Part shown: positions 54,583 through 63,923 of the stretch, in pieces | Layout of the letters: the number at the start of each line of letters is the position of its first letter | Position numbering within the stretch: the first letter of the stretch is position 1 | Assembly: GCA_964425135.1 (NCBI GenBank) | Contig: CAYRKW010000007.1 | Location: forward strand, 11,511 to 75,510 | Source: CAYLLD01 sp964425135 | GTDB taxonomy: Bacteria > Pseudomonadota > Alphaproteobacteria > Rhodobacterales > Rhodobacteraceae | Direction: 5' to 3' | Length of the DNA: 64,000 nt | Notes under the pieces: generated by a model | What the model saw: only the letters and a program-made list of their open reading frames with translations | The model's database searches: none | Told to the model about the DNA's origin: nothing | Translations under genes and position numbers: made by a program

Positions 54583-56478
54583 CTAACCCTTGCTCCACTC
54601 CCAAGGGCGGGTGAATTTGCCCAAGACATCGGTGATTGCCGCGTCGTCACTGCCATCGAAGGGGGTGAGTTGTGCGACCAAGCCGCGATGTTTGTCGTCT
54701 ATCACGCTGGCGACGTTGGTGTTGATGCCAGCCTCGGAGAGCGCTGTGTCATAGGTTCGGGTGATGGCCATTTTGCGCAGGTCGGGTTTGAAGATTTTGC
54801 CGACGGCGGTTTTGGGAAGTTCGTCCAGAATCTCGACGTACTTTGGCACAGCAGCGCGTTCTTCGACGTGCGACTGCGCGTGTTCCATAAGCGCATCCAC
54901 TGATGTTTGTGCTCCATCGACCAATTCAACATAGACGCATGGGATTTCACCGGAATAGGCGTCTGGCTGACCGATTGCGCCTGCCATGGCGACGTCTGGA
55001 TGGGCGGCGAGTGCTTCTTCGATGATGGCCGGATCAATGTTGTGGCCACCACGGATGATCAGGTCTTTGGCGCGGCCTGTGATCCACAGATATCCGTTCT
55101 CATCCAAGCGCCCCAGATCGCCGGTGCGCATATATTTCTCGTCGACAAACAGACCGATGTTTTTGGCTTGCTCGACATAAGTCTCGCCGATGTTGACGCC
55201 GGGATTGTACACGCAAATCTCGCCGATCTCGTTGACTTCGCAGTCTTTGAGGACCGAGCCGTCGTCGTTGCACATGCAGATGCGCACATCCGTGTAAGGG
55301 AAGGGCATGCCGACTGAGCCGATTTTACGCTCGCCAATGGGTGGATTGCCGGAGATCAGGCAGGTGGCCTCAGACATGCCGTAGCCTTCGAGGATTTTAA
55401 CGCCGGTTGCGTTCTGATAGCGGTTGAAAAGCTCGACGGGGAGAGGTGCGGAGCCGGAAAATGTGTACTCCAGCGATGAGACATCGGCATTGACCGGGCG
55501 CTGCATCATCGCGGCGATGGCGGTTGGCACGCCGACAAGGAAGGTAACACGCCAGCGTTCAATGAGTTTCCAGATATTGTCGAACACCCCGTCGCCGCGA
55601 TAGCCCGCAGGTGTCGGCATGACCATATGCGCGCCGGAGCTGACACAAGCCATCAGGCAGGGCAGGGCAGCAAAAACATGGAACATAGGCAGCGGACAGA
55701 GGATAACCGCATCGCGCCCGACGCAGAACTCTTCAGCGGTCATGCCGTTAAAGAGCGTGCCTGATTGTTTGTGCCGAACGATTTTGGGAATGCCAGTGGT
55801 GCCGCCAGTGTGGAAGTAGGCGCAATCACGATCTTCTTCGCTTTCTTCAAAGCTAAGGGTTGTCGGCTCTTTTGCCAATTCCTCGTTGAAATCGAGAACC
55901 TGCGCGCCGTGGCTGGTGGTGGTTTTGGGACGCAGAAGCGGGATGAGCCATGCAAGGGGTGGTTTGAGATAGCGTTTGAGATCAACTTCGAGGATTGTCT
56001 CAACACCTGGTGCCAGCGCAACCGCTTCGGCAGTGGTCTGCGCGACATCCGCTTTGGGAAAGGGTTTGAGCGTGATGACGACCTTTGCGCCGGTCTCGCG
56101 CAGGATGCCTGCGATATGCTCGGGGCTGAGCGTTGGGTTGATCGGGCAGACGATGCCGGCGGTTAGTGCGCCCAGGTAGCTGATGACGGTTTCATTGGCG
56201 TTGGGCATCAGGTACGCGACCACATCGCCTTCGTGAATGCCAAGGCGGCGGAACAGATTGGCGGCCTGCGCGGTTTTGCCCCGAAGATCGGACCATGTGA
56301 GCGTCTCGGCCGGGTCGGTGGGACCGGACTTAAGCTGGAACGACAGAGCCGGTTTGTCGCCGCACTCCATCGCGTTTTTGACGACGCGCTGGAACACGGT
56401 CTTTTCCGGGCAACGGTCCGTCCATGGCATTTCTGCCGTAAACTCTTTGATCTTCTGAGGCGTGGAGAGGTCAGCCAT
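54583..56478 (-). CDS. AMP-dependent acyl-CoA synthetase (FadD-like)
   Basis: A 631-residue adenylate-forming enzyme. The usual P-loop is represented by FHTGGTTGIPKIVRHKQ, A5 by LEGYGMSEAT, A7 by YMRTGDLGRLDENGYLWITGR and the catalytic Lys by LPKTAVGKIFKPDL. TGGTTG in place of TSGTTG is a small deviation. It activates an organic or fatty acid in the cytoplasm; its position beside the leucine genes hints at a branched or medium-chain acid, by inference only. It is convergent with the small gene's terminator. Confidence 0.88.
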   Translation of the reverse strand: MADLSTPQKIKEFTAEMPWTDRCPEKTVFQRVVKNAMECGDKPALSFQLKSGPTDPAETLTWSDLRGKTAQAANLFRRLGIHEGDVVAYLMPNANETVISYLGALTAGIVCPINPTLSPEHIAGILRETGAKVVITLKPFPKADVAQTTAEAVALAPGVETILEVDLKRYLKPPLAWLIPLLRPKTTTSHGAQVLDFNEELAKEPTTLSFEESEEDRDCAYFHTGGTTGIPKIVRHKQSGTLFNGMTAEEFCVGRDAVILCPLPMFHVFAALPCLMACVSSGAHMVMPTPAGYRGDGVFDNIWKLIERWRVTFLVGVPTAIAAMMQRPVNADVSSLEYTFSGSAPLPVELFNRYQNATGVKILEGYGMSEATCLISGNPPIGERKIGSVGMPFPYTDVRICMCNDDGSVLKDCEVNEIGEICVYNPGVNIGETYVEQAKNIGLFVDEKYMRTGDLGRLDENGYLWITGRAKDLIIRGGHNIDPAIIEEALAAHPDVAMAGAIGQPDAYSGEIPCVYVELVDGAQTSVDALMEHAQSHVEERAAVPKYVEILDELPKTAVGKIFKPDLRKMAITRTYDTALSEAGINTNVASVIDDKHRGLVAQLTPFDGSDDAAITDVLGKFTRPWEWSKG

Positions 56479-56655
56479 GATATTCCCTATTGATTTCGCC
56501 GCTTTATAAACGTGAGGGCGTTTTGCCGCAAAATCATGCCGCAGGACAGGGGCTTAGGTCAACAATGCCTGTGCGGCACCTTGCATATCCGGTTTTGTGA
56601 ATTGAAAAACTGCAACCCCTGTGCCACGCTTTTGGATGTTGTGGGAGGCAGTTTG

Positions 56656-58104
56656 ATGATGCGCATTGTCGTCGCGATTGGTCTGGTTTTGATGAGTTTT
56701 GGCGCAGCCCATGGCTGGCCAGAAGGGCATCAGGAGGCCGGGGCCAAGCGGCATCCGGGGATTTTGGCAAATCTGGGCGGTGAGATCGAGAACATTGCTC
56801 TGACAGACTATGTGCGCAGGGTGGGGCAGAAGATCATCGCACGCACGCCTTACGCGCAGGAGCACTGGCAGATCACGGTGGTGGACAGTCCCATCGTCAA
56901 TGCCTTCGCCACGCAAGGGGGGTATGTCTATATTACGCGCGGGTTGCTGGCGCTGGCGAACAGCGAAGCGGAACTCGCCGCGGTGCTGGCCCATGAGATG
57001 GCGCATATTACCCAAAACCATGTGGCAAAGCGCGAAAAGCGCGGCAATAAGGCGGGCTTGGGTGTGTTGGTGGGGGCAGTTCTGGGCGGTTTGGCCGATG
57101 GCAAGGACGGGGTCAAGAAGGGCATTCAGGTCGGTAGCAAGCTGGCGAGCGGATATGTCGCGCAATTCAGCCAGGGGCAGGAGTTTGACGCAGATCAGGT
57201 CGGGCAGCGCTTTATGATCGCGGCTGGATATGATCCGATGGCGCAGGCGGATTTTCTCGCCTCCATGGCAGCCAAGCGCGATTTGGAGGCGGAGATTGCC
57301 GGGCGCGCGTATAATCCTAATCAGGTAGATTTTTTCGCAACCCATCCAGCGACGGGGGATCGGGTGCGCAAAGCGCGAGATTTTGCGCAATCGATCGAGA
57401 TGCGCGCGCTTTTGAAGACGGGCGAAGCGGAGTATATGCGGGCGATTGACGGGATGATCTATGGCGATAGTCCGGCGCAAGGGTTCGTGCGCGGGCGGCA
57501 GTTCATTCATCCGGACATCCGGTTCCGCTTTGAGGTGCCGCCGGATTTTGTGATTACCAATTCGGCCAAAGCCGTGCGCTCGCGCGGGCCGAATGGAGCG
57601 ACGTTTACGCTGGCGAGCGGCGGAAAAGCGACGGGAGCTATGCGTCGGTTTATTGCACAGGAGTGGGTTCCGGCGATCGCCAAGCAGGTGAAAGTGTCAG
57701 GCAAATTGCAAAACTATGAGGAGTACCGTGCCAACGGGCTGAGGGCGGCGACAGGATATTTGCCGGTGACGCGCAAAAACGGGCGCTGGGCGATGCAATT
57801 GACGGTGGTGGAGTATAACGGGCGGTTTTATCGACTGACCGGATTTGCGCGGGCGGATCAGCGGCGTGTTTTGAGCGGGCTTGCGGATGCGGCGCGTTCG
57901 TTTGCCCCGATGTCCGAGCGGGATGCACGGCGACAACGGCCCTACACCATTCGCACACACGAGGTGCGGCGCGGCGATACGGTGGCCGGACTTGCGCGGC
58001 AGATGCCGAATATGGAGCGACGCGAGGCGCGTTTTGTGCTTATGAACGCGCTGCCGTCATTGCGTGTGTTGGAACGGGGTGATTTGGTGAAGCTGGTGCA
58101 ATAG
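56656..58104 (+). CDS. M48-family periplasmic metalloprotease with LysM-like C-terminus
   Basis: A 482-residue protein with signal peptide MMRIVVAIGLVLMSFGAAHG. The zinc motif HEMAH lies at about residue 113 and EFDADQVG gives the third ligand Glu. BepA/YfgC-like proteins of this type assist outer-membrane protein assembly and quality control. The end, from about residue 432, reads THEVRRGDTVAGLARQMP and resembles a LysM-like domain. GGGAGG upstream supports 56656. It is divergent from the acyl-CoA synthetase. Confidence 0.9.
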   Translation: MMRIVVAIGLVLMSFGAAHGWPEGHQEAGAKRHPGILANLGGEIENIALTDYVRRVGQKIIARTPYAQEHWQITVVDSPIVNAFATQGGYVYITRGLLALANSEAELAAVLAHEMAHITQNHVAKREKRGNKAGLGVLVGAVLGGLADGKDGVKKGIQVGSKLASGYVAQFSQGQEFDADQVGQRFMIAAGYDPMAQADFLASMAAKRDLEAEIAGRAYNPNQVDFFATHPATGDRVRKARDFAQSIEMRALLKTGEAEYMRAIDGMIYGDSPAQGFVRGRQFIHPDIRFRFEVPPDFVITNSAKAVRSRGPNGATFTLASGGKATGAMRRFIAQEWVPAIAKQVKVSGKLQNYEEYRANGLRAATGYLPVTRKNGRWAMQLTVVEYNGRFYRLTGFARADQRRVLSGLADAARSFAPMSERDARRQRPYTIRTHEVRRGDTVAGLARQMPNMERREARFVLMNALPSLRVLERGDLVKLVQ

Positions 58105-58134
58105 GGGCGGCTTTTGCGATGTGTTGTAGCCGGG

Positions 58135-58208
58135 CGGTGAGCCGCGATGCGGCTCGTTTCATTTGTATTGCGCTACGCGCGCAGCGGGATATTTTTGAAC
58201 CAAAGATG
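58135..58208. repeat. Two-hairpin intergenic element with GGATATTT-tail, copy 2
   Basis: CGGTGAGCCGC, loop GAT, GCGGCTC, then ATTTG, a TTGCGC...GCGCAG hairpin, then GGATATTTTTGAACCAAAG. It matches the copy at 42228-42303 almost base for base, with loop lengths of three and four. Confidence 0.85.
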
Positions 58209-58342
58209 CGGTTTGGATCGGGTTTCGTTGGCGGGTGCGTTCGCACAATCGGTGGGCTGGTTACAGTTATTGCGTATTGATCGGTTGACATGGCGCGGGG
58301 GCATGGCAAAACCACGGACACATCACCAAGGGAGATTTGCAC

Positions 58343-59122
58343 GTGGAATTGCCTCAAGGACCGGCGCTGTTTGATTTGAGTGGAAAGCGCGCGCTGATTA
58401 CCGGCTCCAGTCAAGGGATTGGCTATGCTCTGGCGCAAGGGGTGGGGCTTGCGGGCGCATCGGTTGTGGTGAACGGGCGCGATGCGGAGAAGCTCTCGGA
58501 TAGCGCAGATTATCTGCGTGCGCAGGGCATTGATGTGGATGAGATGGCGTTTGATGTGACCGATCATGCTGCGGCAGCCAAAGAGGTTGACGCTTATGAA
58601 AAAGACGCAGGGCCGATTGATATTCTGATCAACAATGCCGGCATGCAGCATCGCGGGCCTTTGGAAGAGTTTGAGGCGGATGCGTTTGAGCGGCTGTTGC
58701 GCACCAATATCAGCTCGGTTTTTAATGTGGGGCAGGCGGTTGCCAAGCATATGATTGCGCGCGGTGCTGGTAAGATCATCAATATCGCGTCTGTACAAAG
58801 CGCGCTGGCCCGTCCAGGCATTGCACCTTACACGGCAACCAAGGGTGCAGTCAGCAATTTGACCAAGGGCATGGCGACCGATTGGGCGAAGCACGGGTTG
58901 CAATGCAATGCGATTGCGCCGGGGTATTTCGATACGCCGTTGAATGCAGCTCTGGTGGCTGATCCGGAGTTTTCGGAGTGGCTGGGCAAACGGACACCTG
59001 CGGGGCGTTGGGGTAAATTGCCAGAGCTTGTGGGGGCAGCGGTGTTCCTGGCGGCGCCTGCATCGAGTTTTGTGAACGGGCATACGCTTTACGTCGATGG
59101 GGGCATCACTGCCAGTCTCTGA
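58343..59122 (+). CDS. SDR oxidoreductase, gluconate 5-dehydrogenase type
   Basis: A 259-residue short-chain dehydrogenase with nucleotide motif TGSSQGIGYALAQG and active-site Ser plus YTATK (Tyr-x-x-x-Lys). NAPGYFDTPLNAAL-type sequence (AIAPGYFDTPLNAALV) is common in gluconate 5-dehydrogenases that interconvert gluconate and 5-ketogluconate. The following gluconokinase supports this. GTG 58343 follows AAGGGAG; TTG 58337 is an alternative. Confidence 0.87.
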   Translation: MELPQGPALFDLSGKRALITGSSQGIGYALAQGVGLAGASVVVNGRDAEKLSDSADYLRAQGIDVDEMAFDVTDHAAAAKEVDAYEKDAGPIDILINNAGMQHRGPLEEFEADAFERLLRTNISSVFNVGQAVAKHMIARGAGKIINIASVQSALARPGIAPYTATKGAVSNLTKGMATDWAKHGLQCNAIAPGYFDTPLNAALVADPEFSEWLGKRTPAGRWGKLPELVGAAVFLAAPASSFVNGHTLYVDGGITASL

Positions 59123-59633
59123 GCCGATTACTGCCATTGTCGTGATGGGGGTTGCCGGGTGCGGCAAGTCCACCATCGCCGACGGTTTGGCGCAGGCGCT
59201 TGGCGGGACATATGTGGACGGGGATGCGCTGCATCCACCCGAAAATATCGCGAAAATGTCGGCAGGAACGCCGCTTGCGGATGCGGATCGCTGGCCATGG
59301 CTTGCAGCGGTCGGGCAGCGATTGGGCGCGTTTGACGGGATTGGGGTGATTGCGTGCTCAGCGCTCAAGCGCAGCTATCGGAATTTGATTTCACGGCAGG
59401 CAGGGCGGCCTGTGTGTTTTGTTTATCTTGACGGATCGCGCGCGTTGATCGCCGCGCGAATGGGGGCGCGGACGGGGCATTTCATGCCGACGGCGCTTTT
59501 GGACAGTCAATTTGCGGATCTGGAAGTGCCGGGGGCGGATGAATTGGCTGTGCATGTGTCGATTGACGCGGAGCCCGATGCCGTTGTTGCGGCGGCAGTT
59601 TCGGCACTTGCGGCGCTTGAAAAATCGGGGTGA
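59097..59633 (+). CDS. gntK: Gluconokinase
   Basis: A 178-residue P-loop kinase, the normal length. VVMGVAGCGKSTIADGLA is Walker A, and DGDALHPPENIAKMSAGTPL is the gluconate-binding block of GntK/IdnK. It phosphorylates gluconate to 6-phosphogluconate for the pentose phosphate or Entner-Doudoroff route. It overlaps the end of the SDR gene, indicating one operon for gluconate/5-ketogluconate use. Confidence 0.95.
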   Translation: MGASLPVSEPITAIVVMGVAGCGKSTIADGLAQALGGTYVDGDALHPPENIAKMSAGTPLADADRWPWLAAVGQRLGAFDGIGVIACSALKRSYRNLISRQAGRPVCFVYLDGSRALIAARMGARTGHFMPTALLDSQFADLEVPGADELAVHVSIDAEPDAVVAAAVSALAALEKSG

Positions 59634-59682
59634 TGCTCCCATCTGATAGCCTGTAAGATGTAACGCTAGACAGGAGATATTG

Positions 59683-60012
59683 ATGGTTCTGGATTTGGGT
59701 GAACGCGGCGCGCCGGAGGGGATGCAATGCCCGCATTGTCATGTGACGCTGAAGATGAGTTCGCGCGAAGGGATCGAGATTGATTATTGCCCGAAATGCC
59801 GTGGTGTTTGGCTGGACCGGGGGGAGTTGGACAAGATTATCGAGCGGTCTGTGCCGGAGGCTCCGGTCGCTGCACCATCGCACAAGCGCGAGAGCCGCCG
59901 CGACAAGTATGATCGCTACGACCGCGATGATGATGATCGTCGTGGGCGGCGGGATCATAAGCGCAAGAAACGCAGTTCCTGGCTCTCGGATATTTTTGAG
60001 GAATTGACCTAA
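59683..60012 (+). CDS. TFIIB-type zinc-ribbon protein
   Basis: A 109-residue protein. MQCPHCHVTLKMSSREGIEIDYCPKCRGVWLDRGELDKI is the zf-TFIIB domain with two CxxC pairs. The rest is highly charged and Arg/Asp-rich (DKYDRYDRDDDDRRGRRDHKRKKR), likely disordered. Bacterial members have unknown roles. CAGGAGA precedes ATG 59683; an adjacent TTG is at 59680. It is convergent with marC. Confidence 0.85.
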   Translation: MVLDLGERGAPEGMQCPHCHVTLKMSSREGIEIDYCPKCRGVWLDRGELDKIIERSVPEAPVAAPSHKRESRRDKYDRYDRDDDDRRGRRDHKRKKRSSWLSDIFEELT

Positions 60013-60019
60013 AGGGGGA

Positions 60020-60640
60020 TCAAACCCCTGACATCGCCCAGAACTCCATTGCGCCGTCGAGGATGAACTGGACGGCCAATGCGCTGAGCAGGACGCCAAA
60101 AAGGCGTGTGAGGACCATGATGCCGGTGGGGCGCAGGATGCGCTCGATCAGCTCGGTCGAAAGAAACGTCACATAGCAGATCGCGAGAACGGTGAAGAGG
60201 GCAGCGAAGACCGGCGTTTGTGCTGTGAGCGTGGCGTTTTGTGAGGTCAACAGGATCATCGCGGCCATGGCGCCGGGGCCTGCGATCAGAGGCGTTGCGA
60301 GAGGGAAGATGGAAGGATCGTTTTGATCCTGGCCGTCGGCAGTTTTCTCGCGCCGCTCGCTGCGCTTTTGAAAGAGCATTTCCACAGAGAGCAGGAAGAG
60401 CATGATGCCGCCTGCGATGCGGAATGCGGGCAGCGAGACGCCGATGGTGTGCAAAAGCCAATCACCGACAACGCCAAAAAGCACCAGCAGGATTGCAGCC
60501 ACCAATACGGAGCGGGCGGCGATGCTTGAGCGCTCTGCGAGGGGGCGATTTGCCGTGAGTGCTGCGAACATCGGGGTGAGGCCGATGGGGTCGACCATAA
60601 CGAAGAGGGTGGCGAAGGATGTGGCGAAAATTTCCAGCAT
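60020..60640 (-). CDS. MarC family integral membrane protein
   Basis: A 206-residue protein with six predicted helices. FATLFVMVDPIGLTPMFAALT and PLATPLIAGPGAMAAMILL are the two repeated family motifs. MarC proteins have no proven function despite the early link to multiple antibiotic resistance. The frame continues to 60694, but that part overlaps a degenerate intergenic repeat, so ATG 60640 (or 60664) is preferred. Confidence 0.88.
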   Translation of the reverse strand: MLEIFATSFATLFVMVDPIGLTPMFAALTANRPLAERSSIAARSVLVAAILLVLFGVVGDWLLHTIGVSLPAFRIAGGIMLFLLSVEMLFQKRSERREKTADGQDQNDPSIFPLATPLIAGPGAMAAMILLTSQNATLTAQTPVFAALFTVLAICYVTFLSTELIERILRPTGIMVLTRLFGVLLSALAVQFILDGAMEFWAMSGV

Positions 60641-60672
60641 GGGTGTGCTGTTATCCCAGATCATGCGGAGCG

Positions 60673-60732
60673 TCGAGCCAAAGGCTCGCCGCACTATTTA
60701 AAGGTTATTTGGATATTTTTGAACCAAAGAAG
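60673..60732. repeat. Degenerate two-hairpin element, GGATATTT-tail copy 3
   Basis: A short CGAGCC-AAA-GGCTCG hairpin is followed by 20 bases and the tail GGATATTTTTGAACCAAAG at 60711-60730. The tail is identical to copies 1 and 2; the middle hairpin is lost. Confidence 0.65.
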
Positions 60733-60855
60733 GGTGGGGGCGTTTTTGCTTCTTGACGGGGATCATGGGGGGCGTTTGCTCGGGGGTGATGCTCGTGACG
60801 GCTGGGGCGTGGGGGAGGATTGGCCATTGTTCGTCGTGCGTCGCGTCTCAGTTGG

Positions 60856-62178
60856 TCAGTAGAGCGCACGGACCGCAAAGAGGGTGAGCGCGGGGAAGGC
60901 GACGAGGATGATCACGCGGATCATATCGGAGGCAACGAAGGGAAAGACGCCTTTGTAGGTCTCGATCATTGGGGTTTCTTTGGACATGGCGTTGATGACG
61001 AAGAGGTTCATGCCCACGGGCGGTGTTATCAGCCCGACCTCGACGACGATTAGGACTAGGATGCCGAACCAGAGGGCAAATTCATCGGCTGACATGCCAA
61101 AATCAAGTGTGGTCATGATCGGAAAGATGATCGGGACGGTCAGGAGGATCATCGACAGGCTGTCCATCACGCAGCCGAAGAGAAGGTAAAGCACCAGGAC
61201 AATCACAAGGATGAGCATCGGGTCTAAGCCGGAGCTGGCGACCCATGCGGCGGTCGATTGCGGGAGTTGGGTGAGGGCGAGAAAGCCGTTGTAGACCGCT
61301 GCGCCGAAGACGATGAAGAAGATCATTGCGGTGTTTTGGCCTGTAGACAGGATCGCGTCTTTGAGGCGGGCCGATGTGAGGCCGCGATTGACGAGCGCGA
61401 CGAGGCCGGTGCCGAATGCGCCGACGGCGGCGGCTTCTGTGGGGGTGAAGATACCGGTATAGATGCCGCCGATCACGGCGATGAAGATCAGCATGACGGG
61501 CCAGACGGCGGCGAGGGCGCGCAGGCGGTCCGTATAGGGCATGCGGGGCAGGACGGTGCCTGCGTCCTTGACCACGCGCACATAGATCGAGACGGCGATC
61601 ATATAGCCGATGGTGGCGAGGATTCCGGGGATGAAGGCAGCGACGAAGAGTTTGGCGATGTTTTGCTCGGTCAGGATGGCGTAGATCACGAGGATCACAG
61701 ACGGCGGGATAAGGATACCTAATGTGCCGCCTGCGGCGAGGGTGCCGGTGGAGAGCGCGCCGGAATAGCCGTAGCGGCGCAGCTCCGGCAGGGCGGTTTG
61801 GCCCATGGTGGCGGCAGTGGCAAGCGAGGAGCCGCAGATAGCGCCAAAGCCGGCGCATGCGCCGATGGCGGCCATGGCAACGCCGCCGCGCCTGTGTCCC
61901 AGAAAAGCTTCGGCGGCTTTGAAGAGTGCTGTGGACATGCCGCCCAGCGTGGCAAACTGGCCCATGAGCAGAAAGAGCGGAATGATTGAGAGCGAATAGG
62001 TCGAGAAGGTCGAATAGGTCAGGTTTTTGAGCTGGCCCGACATCATATTCATCGAGCCGATCACAAGGTAGTTGCCGATGATGCCTACGAGCAGCATGGC
62101 GAGGCCGATGGGGATGCGCAGGAATATCAGGATCAGGAGGACCGGGAAGGACGCAAGCCCCAGTTCAAGATTGCTCAA
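60856..62178 (-). CDS. dctM: TRAP transporter large permease (DctM)
   Basis: A 440-residue inner-membrane protein with about 12 helices. GAICGSSLATAATMGQTALPEL and GTLGILIPPSVILVIYAI are the conserved core. The start is TTG (LSNLELGLASF...) overlapping the DctQ stop, with AAGGA upstream; an ATG-initiated frame running to 62502 lies entirely over DctQ and is not expected. It pairs with the adjacent DctQ and DctP. Confidence 0.92.
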   Translation of the reverse strand: MSNLELGLASFPVLLILIFLRIPIGLAMLLVGIIGNYLVIGSMNMMSGQLKNLTYSTFSTYSLSIIPLFLLMGQFATLGGMSTALFKAAEAFLGHRRGGVAMAAIGACAGFGAICGSSLATAATMGQTALPELRRYGYSGALSTGTLAAGGTLGILIPPSVILVIYAILTEQNIAKLFVAAFIPGILATIGYMIAVSIYVRVVKDAGTVLPRMPYTDRLRALAAVWPVMLIFIAVIGGIYTGIFTPTEAAAVGAFGTGLVALVNRGLTSARLKDAILSTGQNTAMIFFIVFGAAVYNGFLALTQLPQSTAAWVASSGLDPMLILVIVLVLYLLFGCVMDSLSMILLTVPIIFPIMTTLDFGMSADEFALWFGILVLIVVEVGLITPPVGMNLFVINAMSKETPMIETYKGVFPFVASDMIRVIILVAFPALTLFAVRALY

Positions 62179-62705
62179 GGGTGAAATCCTTCGAGCCGCG
62201 GTGCGCGGTGCTGCATCAGGTTGCGCGCGGAGCGGGCGAGGCAGAAGGTTGCGGTGATCAGGATTACAGCGCTCGCGCAGATGCATGCAGCGTAGGCCCA
62301 CCAGATGGGGAATTGCAGGATGAAGGTGGTTTCTCCGTTGGACATCTTGTCGAGCGTTCCGGCCCATAGGCGCCAGATCAGGTAAGACCACAGGATCAGC
62401 ATGGCAAGTTCGGATATTAAGTCTATGATATTGTTCAGAAATATACCGTAGCGCTTTGCGAGAATTTCGACGCGGGCGTGGCCGCGATTGTATTGGCACC
62501 AAGGCAGGAAGGCAAACACGGCCAAGGCTGTGCCTGCTTCGATGAGTTCGAAATCGCCTGGTATGGGGCCAAGACCGATAGCGATGAGGGATCGCCCGGT
62601 GACAGAGACGACGGTGATTATGACCAGTGCGATGAGGACAGAGCCGCCGAGCATCGCGCTTGCTTTGGCGAGCCAGCCGACCGGTGTTTCAAGTCTGTCG
62701 ATCAT
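62175..62705 (-). CDS. dctQ: TRAP transporter small permease (DctQ)
   Basis: A 176-residue protein with four predicted helices. FLPWCQYNRGHARVEILAKRYG matches the conserved GH-x-R/E-V loop of DctQ. It stabilises the large permease. Start 62705 (MIDRLETPVGWLAK) is chosen because the upstream residues are not hydrophobic and lie against the DctP end. It overlaps dctM by four bases. Confidence 0.9.
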   Translation of the reverse strand: MIDRLETPVGWLAKASAMLGGSVLIALVIITVVSVTGRSLIAIGLGPIPGDFELIEAGTALAVFAFLPWCQYNRGHARVEILAKRYGIFLNNIIDLISELAMLILWSYLIWRLWAGTLDKMSNGETTFILQFPIWWAYAACICASAVILITATFCLARSARNLMQHRAPRLEGFHP

Positions 62706-62784
62706 GTGCTGGGCTGTCCCTGCGCCGCGTGCGTTCTTTGGGTCGTGCTTGCCGCATGATGGTCCATGCGGCAAGCGGGTTTTG

Positions 62785-63819
62785 CTAGTTTGTGTGTTTG
62801 GCGATCAGCGCGCGGGCCTGTTCGACCAATGCCGCACCGTCGATGTCTTTTTCGTTCATTTCGGCGATCCAGTCAGTGACCACTTTGTCTCCAACGGCCT
62901 TGAACCTGTCGAGCTCTTCGCCATCGACCTGATGGATGGTGTTGCCCGCGGCGACGGAGACTTCGCGCGCGGCAGCATCGAGGCCTTCCATCACGCGGCC
63001 TGCGTTGCCGGAGGCGTCGATGCCGGAGTTGGCGTCGATCACGGCCTTCAGATCATCGGGGAGCTTGTTGTAGGAGGCTTTGTTCATCGCCATCACGAAA
63101 GCGGCTGTATAAAAGGCTGTGTCGCCGCCAAACTCGGTGTGGCTGTCGGCAAGCTCTGGGATTTTCAGCGCTGTCGTGACTTCCCATGGGATTACCGCCC
63201 CGTCGATGACGCCTTTGGAGAGCGCCTCTGGAATGGCGGGGACGGGCATGCCGACAGGGGTTGAGCCAAGCTCGCCCAGAAGGGCGTTGATCACGCGGGT
63301 CGGACCGCGCAGTTTCTTGCCTTGCATATCCTCAAGCTTGGAGACGCCTTCGCCTTTGGTGTGGAGGCGGCCCGGACCGTGGACCCAGACGTAGAGAATT
63401 TTGTAATCGGCAAACTCTGTTGCGGCCATTTCAGCCTCGTAGAGTTCCCAATAGGCGCGGGAGGCGGCTTCGGCGTTTGTCATGGTGAACGGGAGTTCAA
63501 ATACTTCAACGCGCGGGAAGCGACCGGGGGTGTAGCCGGGCAAGGTCCAGACAATATCGACTACACCATCGCGCACCTGATCGATCAACTCTGGGGGCTT
63601 GCCGCCAAGGGCCATGGCGGAAAAGACTTCGATTTTGAGACGGCCATCGCTTTCGGCTTCCACCTTTTCTGCCCATGGGATGAGAATATTTGCGGGCACG
63701 CCGGCTTGTGGCGGCAGGAACTGATGCATGCGCAAAGTCACATCCTGCGCGACGGCAGGCAGTGTGCTGAATGCGAGGCCAAGTGAAGCGATTGCAGCGG
63801 TCAGTTTGGATCGAAACAT
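62785..63819 (-). CDS. dctP: TRAP transporter substrate-binding protein (DctP)
   Basis: A 344-residue periplasmic protein with signal peptide ending PAVAQ. LRMHQFLPPQAG...ANILIPWAEKVEAESDGRLKIEVF and MQGKKLRGPTRVINALLGELG, with the carboxylate-binding Arg, are typical of DctP-type proteins. Ligand is an organic acid; by context, sugar acids are possible but C4-dicarboxylates or others cannot be ruled out. First gene of the dctPQM operon. Confidence 0.92.
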   Translation of the reverse strand: MFRSKLTAAIASLGLAFSTLPAVAQDVTLRMHQFLPPQAGVPANILIPWAEKVEAESDGRLKIEVFSAMALGGKPPELIDQVRDGVVDIVWTLPGYTPGRFPRVEVFELPFTMTNAEAASRAYWELYEAEMAATEFADYKILYVWVHGPGRLHTKGEGVSKLEDMQGKKLRGPTRVINALLGELGSTPVGMPVPAIPEALSKGVIDGAVIPWEVTTALKIPELADSHTEFGGDTAFYTAAFVMAMNKASYNKLPDDLKAVIDANSGIDASGNAGRVMEGLDAAAREVSVAAGNTIHQVDGEELDRFKAVGDKVVTDWIAEMNEKDIDGAALVEQARALIAKHTN

Positions 63820-63923
63820 GTGAGTAGGTCTCCCAAAGTGGTCGGATATGTCGTTGGGCTAAAGGCTCGCAGCAAATTGAGAGACTGACAAGGGAATTCA
63901 GGTGGTGTATGGGCAGGGCCAGA

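Noticed and set aside
61258..61722. Plus-strand open frame opposite dctM
   Set aside because: Highly biased Asp/Glu/His composition, typical of antisense to a membrane protein.
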